Shown: positions 29,207 to 37,457 of the stretch, piece after piece
Position numbering within the stretch: the first letter of the stretch is position 1
Layout of the letters: each line of letters opens with the position of its first letter
DNA from: Micromonospora sp. HK10
GTDB lineage: Bacteria > Actinomycetota > Actinomycetes > Mycobacteriales > Micromonosporaceae
Assembly (NCBI RefSeq): GCF_000982955.1
Contig: NZ_KQ058661.1
Coordinates: 1 to 46,476, forward strand
Length of the DNA: 46,476 bases
Reading direction: 5' to 3'
The notes under the pieces: generated by a model
Seen by the model: the letters and a program-made list of their open reading frames with translations, nothing else
The model's database searches: none
What the model was told of the DNA's origin: nothing
Program-made: the position numbers and the translations under genes

Positions 29207-31843
29207 GTGCTTGCCGACGTCCCCCTCGACCTGCCGGTCCGGCCGGTGCTGCCGGCGCTGGTCCGGGCCCTGCACGGGGCGGGCACGGCGGTCCTGGTGG
29301 CCCCGCCCGGCACCGGCAAGACCACCCTGGCGCCACTCGCGGTCGCCGACGAGGTGCCCGGCACGGTGCTGATCGCCCAGCCCCGCCGGGTCGCCGCGCG
29401 GGCCGCCGCGCGCCGGATGGCCGCCCTGCTCGGCGAGCCGGTCGGCGGCCGGATCGGGTACGCGGTGCGCGGCGAGCGCCGCACCGGCCCGCGGACCCGG
29501 GTCGAGGTGGTCACCACCGGGCTGCTGGTCCGCCGGCTGCACCGGGATCCGGAGCTGCCCGGCGTGGGCGCGGTGCTGCTCGACGAGTGCCACGAGCGGC
29601 ACCTCGACGCCGACCTGGCGCTGGCCTTCGCCGTGGAGTCCCGCGCCGCGCTCCGGCCCGACCTGTGGCTGCTGGCCATGTCGGCCACGCCGCAGGCGGA
29701 CCGGTTCGCCGCGCTGCTGGGCGGGGCCCACCGGCCGGCGCCGGTGGTCCGGGCCGAGGCGGCCCTGCACCCGGTCACCCGGATCTGGGCGCCGCCGCCC
29801 CGGCCGGTCGCCGCCCCCGGGGCCGGCCGGGTCGACCCGGCCCTGCTCGACCACGTGGCGGGTACCGTGCGCCGGGCGCTGCGCGAGCGGAACGGGGACG
29901 TGCTGGTCTTCCTGCCCGGGGCGGGCGAGATCGCCGCGGTGTCGGCCCGCCTGACCGGCCTGGGGGACGGCGTGGCGGTGCTGCCGCTGCACGGCCGGCT
30001 GTCCGCGACCGCCCAGGACGCGGCGCTGCGCCCGGCCACAGCCGGTGCGTCACCGGGGCGCCGGGTGGTGCTGGCCACCGCTGTGGCGGAGAGCAGCCTC
30101 ACCGTGCCCGGGGTACGCGTGGTGGTCGACGCCGGACTCAGCCGGGTGGCCCGCACCGACCTGGCCCGCGGTCTGGGCGCGCTGGTCACCGTGCCGGTGT
30201 CCCGGGCCGCGGCCACCCAGCGGGCCGGCCGGGCCGGCCGGGAGGCCCCCGGGGCGGTCTACCGGTGCTGGTCGGAGGCGACGCACGCCCGGCTGGCCCC
30301 GCAGCCGGAACCGGAGATCGCCACCGCCGACCTGACCGGGTTCGCGCTGGAACTGGCCGCCTGGGGCGACCCCGACGGGGCGGGCCTGGCGCTGCCCGAT
30401 CCGCCCCCGCCGGCCGCCCTCACGGTGGCCCGGGAGACGTTGGCCACCCTGGGCGCGGTGGACGCCGACGGCCGGATCACCGCCCGCGGCCGGGCCGTCG
30501 CCGCGGTCGGGGCGCATCCCCGGCTGGCCCGCGCGCTGCTGGACGGGGCGCAGCGGGTCGGCGCGGACCGGGCCGCCGAGATCGTCGCACTGCTCGCCGA
30601 CGACACGCTGCCCGGCGGCACGGACGACCTCACCGCCCTCTGGCGCCGCCTGCGCGGCGGCACCGACCCCGCGGCCACCAGCCGTTGGCGTGCCGAGGTC
30701 CGCCGGCTACGGGCCGCGATCGGCCCTCGCGACCCGGCGGGTGGCGGCGGCCGGACGGGTGGCGGCGGGACGGGTGGCGCCCGGACGGGTGGCGCCGATC
30801 CCGCGGCCCGCCGGCCCGATGGGCCCGACGGGCCCGGGCGCCGGGCGGCGGCCGAGGTCCTCGGGGATGACCTGGCCGCCGGGCTGCTGGTCGGGTTGGC
30901 GTACCCGGAGCGGCTGGCCCGGGCCCGGCGGGCCGGCGGCGCCGCGTACCTGATGGCCGGTGGGACCGCGGCGGAGCTGGCGGCCGGTTCGGGGCTGGCC
31001 GGTGCCGCGTGGCTGGCGGTCGCCGTGGCCGACCGCTCCCCCGGCGCGCCCACCGCCCGGGTGCGACTGGCCACGCCGGTGGACGAGGCGACCGCCCGGG
31101 AGGCCGGCGGGCCGTTGCTGCGTGACGCTCGCGAGGTCGCCTGGTCAGACGGGGACGTGGTGGCCCGGGAGGTGCTCCGGCTCGGCGCGATCGAGCTGGT
31201 CGACCGGCCGCTGTCCACCCCGGACCCGGAGCTGGTCGCCGCCGCCGTGCTCACCGGCCTGCGCGAGGCCGGGCTCGGCCTGCTCACCTGGACGCCGGAG
31301 GCGACCGCGCTGCGTCGCCGGCTCGCCTTCTGCCGGCAGGCGCTCGGCGACGACTGGCCCGACGTGGCGGACCCGGCGCTGCTCGCCGCCGCGCCCAGCT
31401 GGCTGGGGCCCGAGCTGGCCCGCGCCCGGCGCCGGGCCGACCTGGCCCGGATCGACGTGGCGGTGGCGCTACGCCGGCTGCTCGACTGGCGGCAGGCGGC
31501 CCGGCTGGACGAGCTGGCGCCGGAACGGCTCCCGGTGCCCAGCGGCTCGCGGATCCGGGTCGACTACACCGACCCGGCCGCCCCGGTGCTGCCGGTGAAG
31601 GTGCAGGAGACCTTCGGCTGGCGGGACGCGCCGCGGCTGGCCGACGGGCGGGTGCCGGTGCTGCTGCACCTGCTCTCCCCCGCCGGCCGGCCGGTGGCGG
31701 TCACCGCCGACCTGGCCTCCTTCTGGCGGACCGGCTACCCGCAGGTCCGTGCCGAGCTGCGCGGCCGCTATCCCCGGCACCCGTGGCCGGAGGACCCGAC
31801 CAGCGCCGAGCCGACCCGACACGCCACACCCCGGCGGCGCTGA
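29207..31843 (+). CDS. hrpB: ATP-dependent helicase HrpB
   Basis: An 878-residue DEAH-box-related helicase. Motif I APPGTGKTT, motif II LLDECHERHLDADLAL, motif III AMSATP, motif VI QRAGRAGREAPGAVYRCW; then the HA2 winged-helix region and the HrpB-specific C-terminal domain. Cytoplasmic, likely acting on RNA; its cellular role is poorly known. A Gly/Arg-rich low-complexity insert near residues 510-545 (30738-30830) is unusual. GTG at 29207 gives normal length. Its stop is directly followed by the stop of the convergent PP2C gene, with no base between. Confidence 0.93.
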   Translation: MLADVPLDLPVRPVLPALVRALHGAGTAVLVAPPGTGKTTLAPLAVADEVPGTVLIAQPRRVAARAAARRMAALLGEPVGGRIGYAVRGERRTGPRTRVEVVTTGLLVRRLHRDPELPGVGAVLLDECHERHLDADLALAFAVESRAALRPDLWLLAMSATPQADRFAALLGGAHRPAPVVRAEAALHPVTRIWAPPPRPVAAPGAGRVDPALLDHVAGTVRRALRERNGDVLVFLPGAGEIAAVSARLTGLGDGVAVLPLHGRLSATAQDAALRPATAGASPGRRVVLATAVAESSLTVPGVRVVVDAGLSRVARTDLARGLGALVTVPVSRAAATQRAGRAGREAPGAVYRCWSEATHARLAPQPEPEIATADLTGFALELAAWGDPDGAGLALPDPPPPAALTVARETLATLGAVDADGRITARGRAVAAVGAHPRLARALLDGAQRVGADRAAEIVALLADDTLPGGTDDLTALWRRLRGGTDPAATSRWRAEVRRLRAAIGPRDPAGGGGRTGGGGTGGARTGGADPAARRPDGPDGPGRRAAAEVLGDDLAAGLLVGLAYPERLARARRAGGAAYLMAGGTAAELAAGSGLAGAAWLAVAVADRSPGAPTARVRLATPVDEATAREAGGPLLRDAREVAWSDGDVVAREVLRLGAIELVDRPLSTPDPELVAAAVLTGLREAGLGLLTWTPEATALRRRLAFCRQALGDDWPDVADPALLAAAPSWLGPELARARRRADLARIDVAVALRRLLDWRQAARLDELAPERLPVPSGSRIRVDYTDPAAPVLPVKVQETFGWRDAPRLADGRVPVLLHLLSPAGRPVAVTADLASFWRTGYPQVRAELRGRYPRHPWPEDPTSAEPTRHATPRRR
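30738..30800 (+). repeat. Gly-rich low-complexity repeat inside hrpB
   Basis: Four or more near copies of GACGGGTGGCGSC encode a GGxRTGG-type linker between the helicase core region and the C-terminal domain; likely length-variable. Confidence 0.55.
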
Positions 31844-32578
31844 TCAGGCCGGCTCCTCCTCCACCACGTCGGCGATGAGCACGGTGACGTTGTCCGGGCC
31901 GCCGGCGCGCAGCGCCAGGTCGATCAGTTTGGCCGCGCACGCCTCGCGGTCCGGGTAACCGCCGAGCACCTCGGCGAGGGTGTCCGCGCGCACCACGTTC
32001 GACAGACCGTCGCTGCACAGCAGCCAGCGGTCGCCGGCCCAGGGCACCATCGTCGCGTACGCCGGGGAGACCTCGTCGCCCTGCAACGCCTGGGTCACCA
32101 CCGCCCGGCGGGGGTGGCTGCTGGCCTGCTCCGCGGTGATCACGCCCTGGTCGACCAGCATCTGCACGAAGGTGTCGTCCCGGGTGACCTGCTTGAGCAC
32201 GCCCTCCCGGTAGAGGTAGGCCCGGGAGTCGCCGACGTGGGCCAGGGCCAGGCAGCTGCCGGTACGGGCGAAGAGCAGCGCGGTCAGGGTGGTGCCCATG
32301 CCCTGGCGTTCCGGGTCCTCCTCGACGGCCCGCCGGATCCGCGTGGTGGCCACCTCGATGCCGCCCTGCAGGGCGGCGACCAACGCGTCCTCGGGTGTCT
32401 CCAGGTCGAGCGGGGCCATCGCGTCGATGGTGATCCGGCTGGCCAGATCACCGGCCGCCATCCCGCCCATGCCGTCGGCGACGGCGACGAGCCAGCTGCC
32501 GGCGTGGAGCGCGTCCTGGTTCCCGCTGCGGATCAGCCCTCGGTCGCTCGCCCCGACGGAACGAAGCTTCAGGGTCAT
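31844..32578 (-). CDS. PP2C-type serine/threonine protein phosphatase
   Basis: A 244-residue PPM phosphatase of the PstP/PrpC type. Metal and catalytic motifs: SDRGLIRSGNQDA, VADGMGGMAAGD, GTTLTALL, HVGDSRAYL, LCSDGL and GGPDNVTVLIADV. It has no membrane anchor, so it is the soluble form, removing phosphate from proteins of Ser/Thr kinases; no kinase gene lies nearby. ATG at 32578. A possible leaderless promoter (CAGGCT 7 bases upstream, GACAAC 16 bases before that) is seen. Divergent from the cellulase. Confidence 0.9.
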   Translation of the reverse strand: MTLKLRSVGASDRGLIRSGNQDALHAGSWLVAVADGMGGMAAGDLASRITIDAMAPLDLETPEDALVAALQGGIEVATTRIRRAVEEDPERQGMGTTLTALLFARTGSCLALAHVGDSRAYLYREGVLKQVTRDDTFVQMLVDQGVITAEQASSHPRRAVVTQALQGDEVSPAYATMVPWAGDRWLLCSDGLSNVVRADTLAEVLGGYPDREACAAKLIDLALRAGGPDNVTVLIADVVEEEPA

Positions 32579-32693
32579 GGGTGGCAGCCTGCCAGGCGAA
32601 GGGCGCAGTTGTCTCTAGGAGATCAGGACGAGGCTGCGTGGCGCGGCGAATCTCACTCGCGCGACCGGTCGCCGGCCCATCGGACGGCGTCAA

Positions 32694-32722
32694 TTGACAG
32701 CGGAGGAACGCGCTGGAAACAT
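32694..32722 (+). promoter_or_regulatory. SigA-type promoter of the GH9 cellulase
   Basis: TTGACA (32694-32699), 17-base spacer, AAACAT (32717-32722). The -35 is a perfect consensus. Confidence 0.65.
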
Positions 32723-32735
32723 CTGCCCGGACAGG

Positions 32736-32749
32736 TGGGAGCGCTCCCA
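32736..32749 (+). promoter_or_regulatory. CebR/CelR operator (cellobiose-responsive)
   Basis: TGGGAGCGCTCCCA, the exact 14-base palindrome bound by CebR in Streptomyces and CelR in Thermobifida. It begins 14 bases after the -10, where a LacI-family repressor would block transcription; cellobiose releases it. Confidence 0.9.
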
Positions 32750-32798
32750 GCGCTGCCGCCTCGCGTTCCCCCACCACCCCCGCACGGAAGGAACCTCC

Positions 32799-35405
32799 GT
32801 GACCCCATCCCGACGCCGCCTCACCGCGCTGGCCGCGGCCACCACCCTGGTGCTCACCGCGACCGCCGGCGTGGCCCATGCCGAGGTGCCACCGGACGCG
32901 CCCGAGCAGATCCGCAACGGCGACTTCAGCGACGGCACCTCCCCCTGGTTCTCCTACGGCACCGACGCGCTCGCGGTCACCGACGGCCGGCTCTGCACCA
33001 CCGTCCCCGGCGGCCTGGCCAATCTCTGGGACGCCGGCATCGGCCAGGACGCGGTGTCGCTGATCGCCGGCGCCGAGTACGAACTCTCCTTCGACGTCTC
33101 CGCCACCCCCGGCTCGGCCGTCAAGGCGGTCCTGCAACTGGGCAGCGCCCCCTACACCACGTACGCCGAAGCCGGCGCCACCGCCACCCCCGGGTCGGTG
33201 CACGTGGACAAGACCTTCACCGCGCCGGCCGACAACCCGTCCGCCCAGCTGATCTTCCAGGTCGGCGGCAGCGCCGACGCGCAGACCATCTGCCTGGACA
33301 ACGTCTCGCTGCGCGGCGGCGAGGCCGCCCCGCCGTACGAGCCGGACACCGGGCCACGGGTGCGGGTCAACCAGGTCGGCTACCTGCCCGGCGGGCCGAA
33401 GCACGCCACGGTGGTCACCGACGCCACCGACCCGCTGCCCTGGCAGCTGCGGTCGGCCGGGGGCACGGTGGTGGCCGACGGGCAGAGCGCCCCGCGCGGC
33501 GTGGACGCCGCCTCCGGGCAGAACGTGCAGACCGTCGACTTCTCCGCCTTCCGCACCCCGGGCACCGGCTACACGCTCACCGTCGACGGCGAGACCAGCC
33601 ACCCGTTCGACATCTCCGGCGCCCTCTACGACCGGCTGCGCGCCGACTCGCTCCAGTTCTTCTACGCCCAGCGCAGCGGCACCCCGATCGACGGTGACCT
33701 GCTCGGCGCGGCGTACGCCCGCCCGGCCGGCCACCTCGGGGTGGCCCCCAACCAGGGCGACACCGACGTGCCCTGCCAGGCCGGGGTCTGCGACTACCGG
33801 CTGGACGTGCGCGGCGGCTGGTACGACGCCGGCGACCACGGCAAGTACGTGGTCAACGGCGGCATCGCCACCTACCAGCTGCTGAACACCTTCGAGCGGA
33901 CGAAGACCGCGGAGACCGCCGCCGGCGGCGCGGGGCTGGGCGACGCCACCCTGCGGGTGCCCGAGCGGGGCAACCAGGTCCCCGACGTCCTCGACGAGGC
34001 GCGGTGGGAGCTGGAGTTCCTGCTGCGCATGCAGGTGCCGGCGGGCCAGCCGCTCGCCGGGATGGTGCACCACAAGATCCACGATCGCAACTGGACCGGG
34101 CTGCCGCTCGCCCCGCAGGACGACCCGCAGCCGCGCGAGCTGCACCCGCCGTCCACCGCGGCCACCCTCAACCTGGCCGCCGTCGCCGCCCAGTGCGCCC
34201 GGCTGTACGCCCCCTACGACGCCGCCTTCGCGACCCGCTGCGGCACCGCCGCGAAGACCGCGTACGCGGCGGCCAAGGCCCACCCGGCGGTCTACGCCTC
34301 GGCGGCCGACGGCAACGGTGGTGGTTCGTACGACGACTCGAACGTGACCGACGAGTTCTACTGGGCGGCCGCCGAACTGTGGCTGAGCACCGGGGACCAG
34401 GCGTACCTGACCGACGTCACCGCCTCGCCGCTGCACACCGCCGACGTCTTCGCCGCCGGTGGCGCGTTCGGCTGGCAGAGCGTCGCCGCGCTCGGCCGGC
34501 TCGACCTGGCCACCGTGCCCAGCGCGCTGCCCGCCGCCGACCGGACCCGGGTGCGGGCGTCGGTGACCGCCGCCGCCGACCGCTACCTGGCCACCGTCCG
34601 GGAGCAGGCGTACGGACTGCCGCTGCCCGGCGACGCCGGCTCGTACGTCTGGGGCGGCAACAGCAACCTCGTGAACAACGCGATCGTGCTGGGCACCGCC
34701 TTCGACCTGACCCGCGACGCCCGCTACCGGGACGGGGCGGTGCAGAGCGCCGACTACCTGCTCGGCCGCAACGCGCTGAACATGTCGTACGTGACCGGCT
34801 GGGGCGAGCAGCACGCCCGCAACCAGCACAGCCGGATCTTCGCCCACCAGCTGGACCCGAACCTGCCGAACCCGCCCGCGGGCTCCCTCGCCGGCGGCGC
34901 GAACGCCGCCCTCCAAGACCCGTTCGTGGCCAACCTGCTGGCCGGCTGCAAGCCGATGTTCTGCTACGTCGACGACATCAACTCGTACTCGACCAACGAG
35001 GTGGCGATCAACTGGAACTCGGCGCTGGCCTGGCTGGCGTCCTTCCTCGCCGACCAGGGTGACGCCGGGGCGGTGCCGGCGGCGCGCTGCGCCGTCACCT
35101 ACACCACCCACGGCAGCTGGACGGGTGGCTTCACCACCCAGGTCACCGTGCGCAACACCGGCCCCACGGCGGTCAACGGCTGGAGCCTGCGCTGGGCGTT
35201 CACCGGCGACCAGAAGGTGGACACGGCCTGGCTGGCGAAGGTCAGCCAGTCCGGCGCCACGGTCACGGCGAAGAACGAGTCGTACAACGCGAAGATCATG
35301 CCGGGCGCGTCGATCACCTTTGGCCTGAACGGGTTGACGGCCGGCGGCCCCAACCCCAACCCCAACCTGATCACCCTCAACGGCTCCGCCTGCACCCTGT
35401 CCTGA
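32799..35405 (+). CDS. Secreted GH9 cellulase (CBM4 - Ig-like - GH9 - CBM2)
   Basis: An 868-residue secreted endo- or processive glucanase. Signal peptide 1-28 (RRR, hydrophobic core, AHA cleavage). Residues ~30-145 form a CBM4/9-type module ([15 protein letters not shown]), ~155-245 the CelD_N Ig-like domain ([16 protein letters not shown]), ~250-755 the GH9 barrel with catalytic-base [16 protein letters not shown] and acid [18 protein letters not shown], and ~765-868 a CBM2 ([15 protein letters not shown]). GTG at 32799 has AAGGAA upstream. Regulated by a CebR box downstream of a TTGACA promoter. Followed by a 12-base-stem terminator. Domain order matches Thermobifida-type GH9 enzymes. Confidence 0.95.
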   Translation: MTPSRRRLTALAAATTLVLTATAGVAHAEVPPDAPEQIRNGDFSDGTSPWFSYGTDALAVTDGRLCTTVPGGLANLWDAGIGQDAVSLIAGAEYELSFDVSATPGSAVKAVLQLGSAPYTTYAEAGATATPGSVHVDKTFTAPADNPSAQLIFQVGGSADAQTICLDNVSLRGGEAAPPYEPDTGPRVRVNQVGYLPGGPKHATVVTDATDPLPWQLRSAGGTVVADGQSAPRGVDAASGQNVQTVDFSAFRTPGTGYTLTVDGETSHPFDISGALYDRLRADSLQFFYAQRSGTPIDGDLLGAAYARPAGHLGVAPNQGDTDVPCQAGVCDYRLDVRGGWYDAGDHGKYVVNGGIATYQLLNTFERTKTAETAAGGAGLGDATLRVPERGNQVPDVLDEARWELEFLLRMQVPAGQPLAGMVHHKIHDRNWTGLPLAPQDDPQPRELHPPSTAATLNLAAVAAQCARLYAPYDAAFATRCGTAAKTAYAAAKAHPAVYASAADGNGGGSYDDSNVTDEFYWAAAELWLSTGDQAYLTDVTASPLHTADVFAAGGAFGWQSVAALGRLDLATVPSALPAADRTRVRASVTAAADRYLATVREQAYGLPLPGDAGSYVWGGNSNLVNNAIVLGTAFDLTRDARYRDGAVQSADYLLGRNALNMSYVTGWGEQHARNQHSRIFAHQLDPNLPNPPAGSLAGGANAALQDPFVANLLAGCKPMFCYVDDINSYSTNEVAINWNSALAWLASFLADQGDAGAVPAARCAVTYTTHGSWTGGFTTQVTVRNTGPTAVNGWSLRWAFTGDQKVDTAWLAKVSQSGATVTAKNESYNAKIMPGASITFGLNGLTAGGPNPNPNLITLNGSACTLS

Positions 35406-35416
35406 GCCAGGACCCG

Positions 35417-35457
35417 GGGGAAGGGTGGCCGCCCACACCGGGCGACCACCCTTCCCC
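35417..35457 (+). terminator. Strong hairpin terminator after the cellulase
   Basis: Perfect 12-base stem GGGGAAGGGTGG (35417-35428) and CCACCCTTCCCC (35446-35457), 17-base loop. Confidence 0.75.
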
Positions 35458-35562
35458 GCCGCACCTCCCCGCCACCTCCCCGCCGCCCTTCCCACCGCGC
35501 TTCCTCGCCGTCTTTCCCGCCGGCCGGCCGGGCCAGCGGATCGGCCCTGGGGCGGGTCAGCC

Positions 35563-35690
35563 GGGCCAGCAGGGCCAGCGGGCCAGCAGGGCCAGCGGGG
35601 CCAGCAGGGCCAGCAGGGCCAGCAGGGCCAGCAGGGCCAGCAGGGCCAGCAGGGCCAGCAGGGCCAGCAGGGCCAGCGGGCCAAAAGGTC
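35563..35690. repeat. 9-bp minisatellite (GGCCAGCAG)n
   Basis: About 14 copies of GGCCAGCAG with occasional GGCCAGCGG, in non-coding DNA after the cellulase terminator. Every frame reads through as low-complexity protein, which is an artefact of the 9-base period. Confidence 0.9.
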
Positions 35691-35771
35691 AGCGGGCCAG
35701 CCGGGCCAAAAGGTCAACCAGGTCAGCTGCGTCGGCGGGCCAGCCCGAGCCAGCCGGCGATGGTTCCCTGA

Positions 35772-35915
35772 GACGCTGTCGACCTGATGTCGTCAGCGAC
35801 TCAACCGTGCCGCCGACCGGGCCCGTCGTCGCCGTGGTCAGGCCACCCGGAGGAGGGCGAACAAGGCGTCGCGTCACCGTGGTTGAGTCGGTTGTGACAT
35901 CAGGTCGACAGCGTC
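35772..35915. mobile_element. 144-bp MITE-like element with 35-bp inverted ends and 5-bp target duplication
   Basis: Left end GACGCTGTCGACCTGATGTC (35772-35791) and right end GACATCAGGTCGACAGCGTC (35896-35915) are perfect 20-base inverted repeats; a further 10 bases CGACTCAACC (35797-35806) and GGTTGAGTCG (35881-35890) also match, with 4 mismatches between the blocks. CCTGA flanks both ends (35767-35771 and 35916-35920), a perfect 5-base duplication. The ~74-base core has no coding capacity, so it would need a transposase in trans. The family of the parent element is not recognised. Confidence 0.8.
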
Positions 35916-35961
35916 CCTGAACCCATGCCGGCGGTCGGAGTGCCAAGCTGGGCCGGGCCGG

Positions 35962-36132
35962 CGAGACCCGGCCCGCCAGCCAGCACGATCCGCGCCACGC
36001 CAGCCGGCAAGACCCGGCCCGCCAGCCGGCAAGACCCGGCCCGCCAGCCGGCAAGACCCGGCCCGCCAGCCGGCAAGACCCGGCCCGCCGGCCAGCACGA
36101 CCCGGCCCGCCGGCCAGCAGGACCCGGCCCGC
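35962..36132. repeat. 22-bp minisatellite
   Basis: Six clear 22-base units from 36001 (four identical, CAGCCGGCAAGACCCGGCCC + GC, then two CGGCCAGCA variants), preceded by one or two degenerate units. Non-coding. With the 9-base array and the MITE it fills the 35406-36183 gap, in which I see no gene. Confidence 0.88.
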
Positions 36133-36171
36133 CCGCATGCTGACTTCCGGCACGCCCGGCCGGCGCCCCGG

Positions 36172-36177
36172 TACGGT
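36172..36177 (+). promoter_or_regulatory. -10 box, leaderless SMR gene
   Basis: TACGGT followed by CCCCCG and the GTG at 36184, the same 6-base spacing seen at other leaderless genes here. No clear -35. Confidence 0.4.
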
Positions 36178-36183
36178 CCCCCG

Positions 36184-36504
36184 GTGGCGTACCTCTTCCT
36201 GCTGGGCGCGATCACCGCCGAGGTGATCGGCACCAGCCTGCTCAAGGCGACCGACGGCTTCACCCGGCTCTGGCCGACCCTCGGCGTGGCGGTCGCCTAC
36301 CTGTCGTCGTTCGGGCTGCTCTCCCTGACGGTCCGGGACATCCCGGTCGGGGTGGCGTACGCGATCTGGTCCGGCCTCGGCACCGCCGCCATCATGGCGA
36401 TCGGCGCGGCCTTCCTGGGTGAGCCGCTGGGCCTGGCGAAGGTCGTCGGCGCCGGCCTGGTGATCGCCGGCGTGGTGGTGCTGAATCTCGGCGGGGCGCA
36501 CTGA
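36184..36504 (+). CDS. Small multidrug resistance (SMR) efflux protein
   Basis: A 106-residue, four-helix transporter of the EmrE/QacE family: AYLFLLGAITAEVIGTSLLK with the membrane Glu (E13) that binds H+ and cationic drug, GVAYAIWSGLGTAAIMAIGA in helix 3 and VVGAGLVIAGVVVLNLGG in helix 4. It exports lipophilic cations or guanidinium-type compounds as a dimer; SugE-type guanidinium exporters differ by small changes I cannot judge here. GTG start supported by a leaderless -10. It stands alone after the repeat-rich gap. Confidence 0.92.
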   Translation: MAYLFLLGAITAEVIGTSLLKATDGFTRLWPTLGVAVAYLSSFGLLSLTVRDIPVGVAYAIWSGLGTAAIMAIGAAFLGEPLGLAKVVGAGLVIAGVVVLNLGGAH

Positions 36505-36583
36505 GCGGTACGCCGCTCCGCCGGTGCGGATGAGACCGCGGCGGTCACGATCGATCGGGCGTCCCCGCCCCGGCCCCGTGCTG

Positions 36584-36598
36584 TTCCGGAAGTTTCGG
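36584..36598. promoter_or_regulatory. Upstream sugar-repressor-like box
   Basis: TTCCGGAAGTTTCGG, an imperfect palindrome related to the box at 36763-36786. The 36505-36722 stretch holds no gene and nothing else I can name. Confidence 0.35.
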
Positions 36599-36722
36599 GC
36601 CCGTCCGCCTAGTGGGACGCGGCCGCCACGAGCATCACCCGGCCCGCCCGACCGAGGCCCTGTTCAGCGCGCCTGTGGCTGGACCGGGTGGCGGGAGCTG
36701 GCCTCAGGAACGGCTCCGCCAA

Positions 36723-36751
36723 TCGACATCGGTCGATTCTGTCGGTACTCT
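36723..36751 (+). promoter_or_regulatory. SigA-type promoter of the DUF4956-VTC-CotH operon
   Basis: TCGACA (36723-36728), 17-base spacer, TACTCT (36746-36751). Confidence 0.55.
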
Positions 36752-36762
36752 TCTGGCGGTAG

Positions 36763-36786
36763 TTCCGGAAAGTTTACCGGAAATTT
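36763..36786 (+). promoter_or_regulatory. Candidate LacI-type operator of the CotH operon
   Basis: TTCCGGAAAGTTTACCGG plus AAATTT: the CCGGAAANTTT half is repeated directly and CCGG...CCGG frames an AAAGTTTA core. It starts 12 bases after the -10, a blocking position like that of the CebR box at the cellulase. GAAAGTTTC-type boxes are bound by LacI-family regulators of polysaccharide genes in actinobacteria; assignment is inference. Confidence 0.4.
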
Positions 36787-36854
36787 GTGTGGCACTCGGC
36801 CGCCGACGGTTTCGCGGTGCACCGGATGCCCGACCGCCAGGAGGAACGGAGAAG

Positions 36855-37457
36855 ATGTCGCAGCTCGTCCTGTTCGCGATCGACATCTGCGCGGTGGTGC
36901 TGCTCGTCTTCGGGCTCTACTTCCCCCGGCACCGCCGCCGTGACCTCGTCGTCGCGTTCCTCGGGGTCAACGTCGGCGTCCTCGCCGTGGCCGGCGCGCT
37001 CAGCGCCAGCAACGCCGGCGCGGGGCTCGGGCTGGGCCTCGCGCTGTTCGGCGTGCTCTCCATCATCCGGCTGCGCTCGACCGAACTCGACCAGCACGAG
37101 GTCGCCTACTACTTCTGCGCCCTGGCACTGGGCATCCTCGGCGCGCTGACCACCACCTCGGTCTGGCTCAGCGCCGGCCTGATGGGGCTGCTCATCGCGG
37201 TGATGTTCGTGGGCGACCATCCCCGGCTGCTGCGCCACTACCGGCACCAGATCATGGTGCTCGACTCGGCCGTCACCGATCCGGTGGCGCTCGTGGCGCA
37301 CCTGGAGCAGCTGCTCGGCGCCCGGGTGCACGTCGCCACCGTGCAGCGGCTCGACCTGGTCAACGAGACGACCACGGTGGACGTCCGGTACTCGTCGGCC
37401 GGGCCCGGCGCGGCAGCCGGCGCCGGCGCCCAGGCCCGGGCGGGAGCGCACCGATGA
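36855..37457 (+). CDS. DUF4956 membrane protein
   Basis: A 200-residue protein with about four membrane spans in its first 120 residues (FAIDICAVVLLVFGLYFP, VAFLGVNVGVLAVAGAL, GLGLGLALFGVLSIIRLRST, LGILGALTTTSVWLSAGLMG) and a soluble C-terminal domain (VAHLEQLLGARVHVATVQRL). The family is a regular partner of VTC-type polyphosphate polymerases and CotH kinases; its role is unknown, perhaps export or membrane docking. The Ala/Gly-rich end overlaps the next gene by 4 bases (ATGA). ATG at 36855 follows GGAGGAACGGAGA. Confidence 0.87.
   Translation: MSQLVLFAIDICAVVLLVFGLYFPRHRRRDLVVAFLGVNVGVLAVAGALSASNAGAGLGLGLALFGVLSIIRLRSTELDQHEVAYYFCALALGILGALTTTSVWLSAGLMGLLIAVMFVGDHPRLLRHYRHQIMVLDSAVTDPVALVAHLEQLLGARVHVATVQRLDLVNETTTVDVRYSSAGPGAAAGAGAQARAGAHR

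Noticed and set aside
32448..35717. A 1089-codon minus-strand open frame opposite the GH9 cellulase
   Set aside because: Its ends are repeat artefacts (CWP repeats from the 9-base array) and the middle is the antisense of a clear secreted cellulase.
35563..36132. CRISPR array
   Set aside because: The repeats are directly adjacent with 9- or 22-base periods and no unique spacers; no cas genes occur.
35874..36263. A possible protein in the 22-base repeat region
   Set aside because: The open frame exists only because the repeat contains no stop; no start signal and no non-repeat coding part.
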